This document shows, in pieces, positions 48,323 to 58,547 of a stretch of 64,000 nt of DNA. Source of the stretch: Coprinus comatus (lineage: Eukaryota; Basidiomycota; Agaricomycetes; Agaricales; Agaricaceae). The position numbers and the translations under genes were made by a program. The notes beneath the pieces are model-generated. The model saw nothing but the letters and a program-made list of their open reading frames with translations. It was not told where the DNA came from and searched no databases. Position 1 is the stretch's first letter. Each line of letters opens with the position of its first letter. The DNA lies in assembly GCA_034638255.1 (NCBI GenBank), contig JAWPGT010000002.1:2162501-2226500 (forward strand), read 5' to 3'.

Positions 48323-49163
48323 ATGTCACAAATTACTGGTAATTTAAATTCGGCAGATCCTGCTTTACAAGTTCAGTTTCACGATCAGGTTCCTACCTCT
48401 CCTCTGAGAACGAGTCCAAGTCCAAATACTATCTCAAATTCTAATTCAAAATCGAAACTGAAGCCTGTTAACATCTTTTCGAATGACGGGTCTTTTTTGC
48501 AGAGATTGCAAAAAATAAAAAGGGTGTGTGGTTGCTGTTTTTGGTTATTTTTACTTCTTTTCTCTCGTTTTCGTTTTCGTTTTCGTTTCTGTCTTTTTTT
48601 GTGGCTGTGTGGTGGCTCGGTTGCTGATAATAGAACGGCGTTTGAGCAGGAAGAAGAGGAGAAAAGAAAGACTAAAGAAGAAGTTGAGAGGTTGTATCTT
48701 TTCAGTTTTTTTCTAGTCTTTCTGCCTGAATACACGGCTGACTCACCTGTATTGTTTCATTGGTACAGGAAGATTAATTTTGACAATCGTTTTGTGCGTA
48801 TTGCTTCTGTTGATGTCGATACATTTTTAACTCTTGCAAATAGAAAACTAGGAAACGAAAATCACCACCCCCCGAAGGAGAAGCTGGAACGGGCTCTGCT
48901 ACTCCGGGGTCACAACGTGGAAGTTCATCGTCTAGAAATTCAGAATCAATCTCGGGCCCTTCAAATGCTCAAAGAGCAAATGCAGAACCTCATGCGAAAA
49001 GGGCCAAGTCTAAAAGTGAAAGTATGTCGTTATATTTAACATATGGGGTTTAGTTTTGACCATCGTGACTGTAGGTAAATACAAAAAGAGTGTGCGAGAA
49101 TACGCAGACTCTAAGGGTGGGCTTTCCGATTCTGGTACTGGTGTAAGGCCTCTCATTAAGTGA
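48323..49163 (+). CDS. Conserved-looking small coiled-coil protein ending GTGVRPLIK, function unknown
   Basis: Five exons: 48323-48523, 48650-48690, 48769-48793, 48844-49021 and 49075-49163; the sum of 534 nt gives 177 aa in frame. It starts MSQITGNLNSADPALQVQFH, has a Ser/Thr/Pro/Asn-rich stretch, then NDGSFLQRLQKIKR, a charged coiled coil EEEEKRKTKEEVERK and NFD/NRF. A basic nuclear-localisation-like TRKRKSPPP follows, then Ser-rich sequence, KRAKSKSES, YKKSVREYADSKGGLSDSGT and the end GVRPLIK. The pattern (coiled coil with F-D-x-R-F, NLS, GTGVRPL ending) looks like a conserved fungal nuclear protein, but I cannot name a family. Intron 1 carries a (CGTTTT)n repeat at about 48566-48588. The exon sum supports the model; a contiguous frame reading through the introns also exists and is rejected. 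Confidence 0.6.
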
Positions 49164-50778
49164 ACTTGATGATGATATACTACTTGCTTTTTAGTTTTCG
49201 TTTTGTAAGTATTCGATATATCTGAGATGGATTGATGCTGAATTGAATAGCCGTAGTTTTGGTTTTGAATTTCTGGTCACTAAGAATTAGTTGTAGGGCG
49301 CATACCTAATATTATCGTTACTTGCAAGCAAAATACATCGACGTCATTGAAATCGAGGGTACAATCTCATAGTTGGCCAGTTGACTGGTTAAATATAAAT
49401 CATGATGATCTGCGCTGTGGGGCCCGCCATGACGTCAGAGTAGGTCTCGACCCGTCGGTTGCGCTGGCCAATCTCATGTGTGAAACCCATAAGAGTGCGC
49501 GTACTGACAACTGCAATACACTTCCCTAACCTCTATTTTCCTATTTCTTCCTTTTTCCCATTCTCACCCTCTGTGAGACAGAGCTCTGTTCGCTTCCAAT
49601 TTTCTGGATCAAACTCTAGGATCTGTCCCAATGCGATGGCTGTTCTCATTGCCACGCAATTACCTGTTTCCCGATTCATACTGCATACTACTCTACCGTA
49701 ACCGACCGTCTCGGACTCTGCGACGTCAGAATCGCAACTATATGCACTACTAGGTCATACCCGCTTCTCGATATTCTTGTTTTGCTCGCTGGTTCTTAGC
49801 TATGATGCGGCACCGTGGAGTCTATGTGGAGAACCCCGCAAGGGATAGAAAAGTGGAACCAGATATCTGCATCTCGGGTTATATCCCCCGACATTGAAAT
49901 TTGATTGAATATATGCGCTCATAAATGGTTAAAATTGCACAGATACTCTGTTGCCTCTGCGGTGCTGTCTATGGTCTTGAGACTCGTTGCATGGCCGTGA
50001 TTGACGTAGGCTACAACAAAGTATGTTGGGCTTCTGGCACCCCAACACGTTCTGATGGGGTTGGCTACCTTGAAGATCACGCATTTTTGGGAAATGAAAT
50101 CACTCTCCTGACGTCATCACCTTCGCTGATCTAAGTACTTAATACCGAAATCTCATTGCGGTGTTCAGATTACTGGCCAAAGAACTCAAACCTGCTAATC
50201 TACAAAGCTCGAGTTTTTCTGGACAGCCTCTTGTAAGTTTCTATACAAACACGTCTTGCAGAATATTACACAACTTCACGTAAGTTTTTGCGCTCCAATA
50301 CTGTCTCAAGTATTTATTCCCTCCAGCAGAATTACATATGGTGGAACCAGCAATCGGAAGCTCGAGATTGCAAACCTTCACCCCCACTCCAACTCGTCGA
50401 ACAGTTTCTTCGCAGTCTCGACAAAATTCTATAGGTCAGTACATCACGTGCCAAGAGTTTTCCACGTGTGATACATCCCAGTAATTTGAATAAAATAAAC
50501 CCTCGCCCAATGGCATAGTACTTTCATTTCCTTCGTTTCCTGGGTGTTTCTTTTTTGTCATGTTATTCATTAAATTCACGTTACAGACTGTCAGCAAACA
50601 TTACCGCAGGCGTCCTTTGGTCTGTAATTTTCTAGCAAATTCCATCACTCCCCTGGCATGCGCGCTCACATATATCTTGCTTACAGTTAATAACCATACG
50701 CCTTCCTTCCACATCAGTCCATCATCACACCTTCCCCCAATTGTCTCTCATTCGTCCTCGGGAGCATTCTATTCTTCC
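49164..50778. other. Intergenic region upstream of the YTH gene
   Basis: About 1.6 kb. No exon chain is supported. The YTH reading frame is open upstream to 50560, but that part looks like 5' leader (poor composition, no motif). A GGCCAATC box is seen near 49466. Confidence 0.4.
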
Positions 50779-53475
50779 ATGGGTGATGTTCGGGAGAATA
50801 TGGCCGCGGTCGATCCTGCCGCTTCTTCGATCCCAGAAAATGCTTCTCAACTAATACCTTCTCGTCTGTGTTCCAATTCTCAACCATACCAAGCTCAGAA
50901 TACGACTTCTCATTCCTCATTCCCCGCCACTCCTTCCTCAGCACTTAGACCCGATGGCAGCGGCATTCCATTACCTGGAACGACACATGATCCTTATCCC
51001 TTAGCAGGGGTAATACATGGACATGCGAGTGGTCATCCCGCTCAACCGTACATGATACCACTACAACTGACTATGACACACACGCTACCGTATGGATATT
51101 CATACCATCCAGGAGTTCCCGAAGGTGCTGTTATCCCACTGAATTCTCATGGCCATTACTCTCCAATATTACAACCACCTCTATACTATCAAGGCCATTC
51201 CCCCAACACATTTCAGGGTAATTACTCATCGTCATTGTACATGGGCCCTCAACTCATGAGTCCTCATGGACAATCAATTTCTGCTATAGGACCAGATCGT
51301 GCACATTTGTCAGGAACAGGTCCTTTCCAACACTTGCCATACCAAGCGCCACTCTCACATCCCCAATATAATTTTCTTTCACAATCTTTTCAACCATCGC
51401 CACCTATTTATCAGCCTCAGCCTCACCCGGCGGACGGTCGAGGGGCGTGGTACTATCTCCCACATAGTTCCCGACAATACAGTGATGGTGGGCCTACTGG
51501 TTATCAGGCTTCTCATCATCCTATAGCCTATCCATCGATGACCAACCCCGAAATTGATAGTCCGTACCCTATACCCTTACAACAAGGATCGCAAGGATCA
51601 CAGGGACCTGGCGCTTATACTACTTCAGGTGTGCAGGGAGTAGCACCATTGACAACGCTGAATTCATTTCCTTCTAAACCATCTTCATCACATCCTCATG
51701 CACATGGTTTTGGTCCGAGTTCGGCGAGAAACAATCCCGACCCGGGTATAGAACGCTCTGTCAGCACCACTGAAACTTCTTCGGCTACTGGAAATTTGGA
51801 TAAACCACTTATCAGGAAGCCGTATCACCCAATTCCTGCTCCTTGTCGTTCGGAATGGGTCATGTGGACTGGAAATATCCCTCCCGATGCCACCCATGAC
51901 GAGTTATGGTCATTTTTTACTGCTCCGGAACACGTGTCAAGGAAATCCGTGCAGACCCAGTCTCAGAGCGGCACGGACAGTGAAAGCGCCAACGGAGTCC
52001 TTTCAATCTTCTTAATATCGAAGTCTAGCTGCGCCTTCGTCAACTATAAAACAGAAGAACATCTTAATAGTGCAATCAGAAGATTCAATGCTAAGGCTTT
52101 GAGACCCCATGAAAGGTCTATTAAACTTGTCTGCAGAATTCGTAAGAAGGATGATGATCTTAAGGCGGGAGTAGGTGGTCAAAGGGGACAAGGTGTACAT
52201 TCCAAGTGGGTCAAAGAACAACAAAAAAGGGACATGAAAGATCTTTCAGCAGATGTTGGCGGATCCTCTCAAGAAAAAGAATTAGGCGAGCGGGACCTTG
52301 TCGACAATCTAACATTTCAAACTTCGAAACTACGCGTCGAGAATGACATGTATGAAGGAGAACAAAAAATACACCGAAGTAGCTCCGGATCTTATGCATC
52401 GACGGATTCGAGTTTTCTGGCAACCAATTTCCCTCAGCGATATTTCATACTAAAATCGTTGACTCAGGTGAATAGTCTCACAAGAATGAGAACATCTATA
52501 TACTGAATATTTGCTTAGTACGACTTGGATCTCAGTGTACGGAATGGCTTATGGGCGACGCAAAAACATAATGAAGGTACCCTTGACCAAGCATATCACA
52601 CTAGCCGAGATGTATTCTTCATATTTGGTGTAAATAAAAGTGGCGAGTTCTATGGATATGCGAGGTATGTTAATTACGCTTTGGGTGATTTGTATTAATA
52701 ACAATGTGATAGGATGGCCGGGCCCATGCAACGTGGGGAACGTAATGTTGCATGGGCATCACGAGGTAAAGAATGGGTATTACAACAACCGCTACAGCCT
52801 GCGGCTGGTGACTCAGAAAGATCAATCACATCTTCTGGATCTGCGACGCAACAGAGTGGATTTTACTGGCCGACGCCAATAACTCGATTGGTTGAAAATT
52901 CTCCCTTATCTGTTGACACTTCGACTAGTGGAGTAATCAATCCAAAGGCAGGTGTTGAAGATGATGGGGATTGTGGTGATTCCACACAAGATCCTGTCAA
53001 GACTCCTGGACCTGCACCAACAATGAGTTCTGCTCCTGCAGAAATGGGTAATCCTCATATTCAAATTACTATGCCTACACTTGATGTGAAATCGTCGACA
53101 TTACATGACTTTCAGCTCGATCCGAGGGCACCGCTACGTGCTGTTCGCAACAATGCGGACGACGAAGGCGAAGAAGATTTACCCGACGCTGATGAGGATA
53201 ATGTCGGACAACGTAAGGGATCATCATCACGTCGGGGGGCTGAAACTTGGGGTGATTGTTTCCCAATAGAATGGCTATGTACAGATAGACTTCCGTTCCA
53301 TTGGACTAGACATCTACGTAATCCTTGGAATCATGAAAGGGAAGTGAAGGTTTCCAGGGATGGGACGGAGTTGGAACCGCATGTCGGGAGAATGTTGTTG
53401 AAGGCTTGGGAGACGATGAGAGCTTCGGGTCAGGCTCCTCCTGTTGGTCGTCCGCCTTCGTTTATGCCGGATTAA
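50779..53475 (+). CDS. YTH-domain RNA-binding protein with RRM (m6A reader-like)
   Basis: Three exons, 50779-52467, 52519-52664 and 52713-53475, total 2598 nt (865 aa), in frame. The long N-terminal part is disordered and Pro/Ser/Gln/His/Tyr rich. An RRM-like domain follows (SEWVMWTGNIPPDATHDELW ... CAFVNYKTEEHLNSAIRRFN). The YTH domain begins at RYFILKSLTQ and continues YDLDLSVRNGLWATQKHNEG, DVFFIFGVNKSGEFYGYARM and, after an insertion of about 170 residues, GDCFPIEWLCTDRLPFHWTR, HLRNPWNHEREVKVSRDGTE and VGRMLLKAWE. The Trp in GLWATQ and the Trp in IEWL correspond to the aromatic cage that binds N6-methyladenosine in YTH proteins (family knowledge). It likely regulates mRNA fate, as Pho92 or Mmi1 do in yeasts. 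ATG 50779 (MGDVRENMAAVDP) is chosen over 50560 because coding character starts there. Confidence 0.92.
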
Positions 53476-54269
53476 GATTAATGCAATTGTAATGACATGG
53501 ATGAAATCGGAAGGATTTTATGTTCTGGATCTAATTGACAATCTAATCAACGCTTCACAGGAACTTTTTCTTTAATTCCATTCATCTTTTCTTTTACGAA
53601 ATTCTTGCTCTTAACTCGCTTTCTGTTAGGTTGTTTCATAATACATACTACTCTCGGACTTTCCGCCTTTATGCATGTTTTTTCGAATATAGCTTTCGGT
53701 TATTTGGGGTCTCCTCATTTGCATTTAACCATTTTCTCTCTACTTCTAATTTCTACTACACATGCTCTCTATTCTTTATAGCTGCAATTTGACAATCACT
53801 TTCGCGTTCAACTCCGCTATCCACTTTTGCTGATGGTTATAAGCTTATTATAGGTTGCAGACGTAGGTATGCGTAGTCTTGATCATCACCATAACACGCT
53901 GATTCAGGCTCTTGTTGGATTAGCAGTCTTTTCCTCTACACTCGTCCTCGCGAATATATGGTAATCCAGAATAGGCCTTACATCAAGAAAAAAAAGTTCT
54001 CAGAGACCAGACCAAGTTTATCCGAGTTTTTTAGGCTTCACATCGTTCTCTTCATAGAAAGCTTGGCTTTTGTTTCGCTTTACTCTCAGGTTCCGAAATG
54101 CAAGGTAGGTTTAAGTCGCAATTACAAACCTGTATAATAATTTGGATCTTCAGTCTAGACCAAATTAACGATACCCTATGTACGAAATTTAAATTTAGAG
54201 TTGAAGATCCAATAACAACAATAGATATATGACATCATGAAACAAGAATGTAGTATCAATGTAACATAC
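53476..54269. other. Convergent intergenic region
   Basis: Lies between the 3' ends of the YTH gene and DUF6533 copy D. T/C-rich stretches and no coding exon. Both terminators should lie here. Confidence 0.4.
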
Positions 54270-55761
54270 TTAACGCAACATCTCTTGGATGTCACTTTCA
54301 ACGTCATATTGAGTACCAGTATGATTTCGCATTATCTCCCCTGCCCTTGGTTCTTCTTCATTAGTGTTACTTGGCTCATTGTCATGTCCATCCTGATCAT
54401 CTGGCTCAAATTGAGTATCATTTGTTCTCCTCAAACCGCCGGGATTTCCACCAAAACGTAAGGAACTCAGCTGTTGAGCTACTGAGCCTTCAGTGAGCTT
54501 GCAGTTTGCTTCGCGTAAATTCAATATCAAGCGAGTTCCCTGTTTATTATATGTTGAATATGATGTACTCACATATCCTTTGTGGGTGTCTCTGGGTATT
54601 GACTTACACAGATGTAAAATATAACTGCGAGCCATCTGTTAAGATATGAATATTAATATAACAAATAGTCAGAAAATCTTCATGTAGAAACATACGTTGA
54701 CCAGCTGATGAATAGGAATGGGGTACGGAGGGAAATTTCCGCTATTAAACCAACAATACTGATGACTATTGAATAATGCTCTTGTTAGTAATTTACTAAT
54801 ATAGGAACAAACTTTTCCAATGACTTACTGAATATTCTATATTTTCAATTTTGCGCCGGGTGGTCAATGTTTCTAGGGAATAGTACAGTAGAATATATAT
54901 TATACTCACGGGATGAAATAAAGTGTCCCGTCACGGTAAAACACGTAGATGACAGGTGTGACTTTTTTGATGTGCATAATATTACTCTGGATTGTATCTC
55001 CTATTTTTATATCATGGATAACATGGAAAAGCTTGATGAGTGTTAGTATCAGTTCAATACCTGTTAAACAAATGGTAAGTAGGCTCGTTTCTTTCATTGG
55101 AACTAACATCTTTAGAACATACTTGTGGTAAAAACACGAGTTCCCCTATATATATATATATATTAGTGCTAGCGCTAAGTAGTAAAGCATAGCACTTACC
55201 ACATTGTAATGGAATACCTTTCGTATGTGGGGAAGATTGAGTCTGGTATGTTAGAGTAACATCCATAAACAAGTGGCATTAAAACCGCGTATCTTACACC
55301 AAGAATTCCCGTAAATACCAACCAGCCAATTCCAACCTGGTAGCTCAACGATTAGTACAGTTGCTCGTAGAACCGAGGGATTCACGTACACCAATTTCTA
55401 CTGAATGTATAAATCATAATTCCTGTTCGTTAGCTAGACTTGTTGGTAGACTACTAGGAATAACGACTCACATGTTACAGCCAAGACAAGTATTATTGTC
55501 ACTAGTAGAAGTTATACAAGGTGAGTACAAGGACTGCATAGTGCACCGAAGGTTCCAAAGAGGGGCTAAACGTTACCTGGATAGTTATTATTCCATAAGG
55601 CACGAAGCCGAAACACGAGGAGAGTTTTAATGGCACCAGTGAGAAGTACATCCATGATTCTAGTAGTAATCAATGGCCATATTGTTATACCAGAGTCTCA
55701 TATAGGTTAATAATATTCAAAGAATACTCACGTGGTGGATATCAGGCTGACGGCTATACAT
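54270..55761 (-). CDS. DUF6533-type multi-pass membrane protein, copy D (5' end unresolved)
   Basis: Minus strand. From 5' to 3' it has a 30-nt exon MYSRQPDIHH (55761-55732, same length and place as in copy B), MDVLLTGAIKTLLVFRLRAL (about 55660), VGIGWLVFTGILGVRYAVLM and PLVYGCYSNIPD (about 55340-55205), GTRVFTTSMF, GIELILTLIKLFHVIHDIKI, PVIYVFYRDGTLYFIP and TRLILNLREANCKLTEGSV. An acidic polar tail ends EMLR at 54272-54270. It is strongly similar to copy B throughout. The DUF6533 N-terminal exon upstream of 55761 was not identified; the region 55780-56110 holds candidate splice sites only. No stop was seen in the exons recognised, so it may be functional. A (TA)n tract at about 55147-55164 sits in an intron. 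Confidence 0.65.
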
Positions 55762-56089
55762 CTATTTTGTTACATGTCAGTTCTGGCTTGAAGGCATATA
55801 GATAATTTTTTTAACTTACGTCTATGATCATTGGTAGTAGGCTGTTCCGTCAGGGTACAGAATGAAAACTGAGGTAAATACTGGAAACTTACAGTTATCG
55901 CTGGTTGGTTTAGATGAACTGTTTTAAACAAGAACAAGAAAGAGGATTAAGATAGGAAAACAGTATGATCATTTCAATTTTTGACCTACTATATTGTACA
56001 AGTCTTCAATACCGATATTATTAGACACTAGGAAGGATAAGATGAAATGTAAGCTTTCTTACGCGATATAGGATATAGTCATCAATCCA

Positions 56090-56500
56090 ATCGAGTTATA
56101 TGTAATGTGAATCATGGTCCTGGACCAGGAACGTGGTTTCTTAGAACTATGGGTAATCGAAGTCAGCTAGTACTCAAGATCAGTCTGCAGGCTCTATAAC
56201 TCAAATTACCTATAGATATACTTGATCTACAAGAATGCTGGAGGTGAATGTCTATCCCCACCATGTAGCAAAAGGACATACCTCACGCGACAATCGGCAA
56301 AGAATATCATATACACAGAGGGTGAGTACAGAATCTAAGATACAAAACAGTGTTTGGGTAGAGCTCGGTTAGTATCATTTCTGGAGGTTGAAAAGACTTC
56401 AATACAGTAAAAATAGCCTCGTCGGCGAACAAGGGCCCTGTCTTCTATGAAAATACTAATAATCTCTTCAGGTGTCAAACCATATTGATCCATGTCTGAG
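56090..56500 (+). pseudogene. Ricin-B lectin relic, copy 4
   Basis: DNA at about 56228-56250 (TACTTGATCTACAAGAATGC then TGG) matches the exon 2 segment of lectin 2 (TATTTGATCAACAAGAATTC then TGG) at 20 of 23 positions. An upstream piece reads GTWFLRTMGNRSQLVL, resembling the lectin start GYFFIRNVASGLVL. Further down, CAAACCATATTGATCCA resembles the exon 3 stretch CAATCCATATGATCCAA. The QxW codons are not found and frames are broken. It lies head to head with DUF6533 copy D. Confidence 0.45.
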
Positions 56501-58547
56501 TAATCGATGAAAGCTCAGTGGGTGAGTTGTGGAATAAGTTGAGGGCCTAAGGTTCTTAAGATTTCGGTTCTTATAGGAAAAACAGTATACCTTTATAGTT
56601 ATCATGAAAGGCGACAAAAAGGGGATTTGTCCGAACATAACTTGTAGCTGAAGCGCAATTGAGATACCAACATGAGAACTGGAGAACTTTTCACGAATTG
56701 CATTCTAGATTCTTGTCTCAGTTCCCACATTTATTAATGCAATATTCAGTAAGAAAATACAAAGCTATTTACTGCTAGGCGCTGAGTACCAGCAAACTTC
56801 ATCAATAATCGTACTGAATATGCCTGATGAAGCTTGAGTTAAGCGAGTATCTCACTCAACCGAGTCCCTTTGGTATTGATTCTTCATCTGCCAAATCAAA
56901 CTTGCTTGTTCTTGTAGATTGATATTATCAATATCAATAAGTAGATGATCGACAACAGAGGTGGATCTGTAAACTACGTCGAATTGAGGCTAGTATCATC
57001 ACTTATTGAGCAGTGTTATATATTTCAACCAGACCCCTGTTTCCGAGTCAGGGATGATTTTTTATACAATGCTGTAGAATGTATCTGACGCGGCTTTGAA
57101 CGTTTGAACTCGAGGACCTGTTCTAATCTGCTTGTCGAGTTCGCACCAACAGCGCTGTTCAAATAAATGATCTAATCGTTGATGGAGGGGAATACTACTA
57201 CAAACTCTACCAAGTTTCCTGAAAGTTTCCTGACTCTTGCCTGTAGCCTGAATTGTCATGAAACAACATGATATAACCTACTCCATAACAATCATAAGTG
57301 AGATCCCTTGAGGAATGAGATCTCACCTGCCGCACGCTCTAGGTGAATGATTTTGGTTGAAACCGTCTTTTGTGTTCATTTGTCAAACCTATTCACAGTA
57401 GATGGTATAAACTGCCAAGTACCAATGGTCAATAGGTAACAGCTTTGTAAACCTCAAAAGAACACTTTCCTGTATTGCTCAAGGACTGCTTAGGTATTGG
57501 ATAGCCATATTGGTAAATAGCACCATTATGACCTGTAAATGACTATCATCAACGATGATTATGACCAGTGTACCACTGATATAGGCTCAAATCCTCCAAA
57601 GGGATTGATGGGCAGGCTGATTTGTTTCCCTATCCAGATATATTGAGGATATAATATGAAAGTTATGTGGCCAGAGTGGAGGACAGTGCCGCAGTTCAAC
57701 AAAGTCCGGTCATCTGGTATCGATTTTGAAAGTTGCGACCGTTGCGCTACCTGTAACCTGAGCTCCACGAAGCAGTGCGTACATTATGCACATGGTGTAA
57801 CGTTGAGACCTATTATTCCTTTTAGGCCGCCAAGGAGAAAGCTGTTTAGGAGAAGGATTATTCACAACGCCGAGCCAGTATATCTCACGGTTGTTCACGA
57901 CGTGATAGTGATCACGCTCTAACATGTTCCATATGCTTCAAGTAGATGTCGGTGCTGATAAGGGTATGTGTTTTCTTCTACTATTGGGTTAATCTGTATC
58001 TGTATCTAACACGTTCTCCAATCACAGCTGCACCCCAACCGCAAGAAAATCAACCTTTTACCGCGTTGGAAATCTAATCTGAAGCTCAGAAACAGGAAAG
58101 CAGCGAGGAGGAGGAGGTATCTACACCCACAACGACTACGGAGGATGAGTTTGAGGTGTTAAAGTTCAGTCTCAGATTCCCGAACCAAGTCCGAACGGAT
58201 CAACAGTGTGGGGAAACGGGATAATCATGATAGATTACGTAGCAAAAAGAGTCCAACGATCTAGAAGCCGTGCCGTGATGACATAGAGTTTACGTATCAC
58301 GACACTCTTTGCTTTGTGAACTTTCTCTTGCTTTTGACAACAGCTACAGTTCATTGCCAAGTGTTCTAAATCTCAGGCTTCTGAGGATTTATTCTCTTCA
58401 CATCAACATCAACATCGTCCTCACCTTAGTACTTACGAGCTTTTTTCTCTCTCTCTCTGGTCTCTGGTCTCTGGGTACATACTCGAGTCATCACTTAACG
58501 CCACTACTCATACCGCCAATTTCTTCCGACTTTCCATCTTCTAAACC
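56501..58547. other. Intergenic region, possible coding relics
   Basis: A frame at 57656-57922 has protein-like features (MKVMWPEWRTVPQFNKVRSS and a Cys-rich CDRCATCNL) but no recognisable domain and no linked exons. A second piece at about 58028-58180 is Glu/Thr rich with internal stops. Neither is supported as a gene. The last 200 bp before 58548 are pyrimidine rich, as expected for a promoter or 5' leader. Confidence 0.35.

Noticed and set aside
48101..49039. Single 312-codon frame reading through the small nuclear-type gene
   Set aside because: It translates intron sequence (FRFRFRFRF from the CGTTTT repeat) and the wrong frame of exon 4; the spliced model gives a coherent product in frame.
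50560..50778. Upstream extension of the YTH reading frame
   Set aside because: The extra 73 codons lack the Ser/Pro/Gln composition of the body and look like an open 5' leader; ATG 50779 is preferred.
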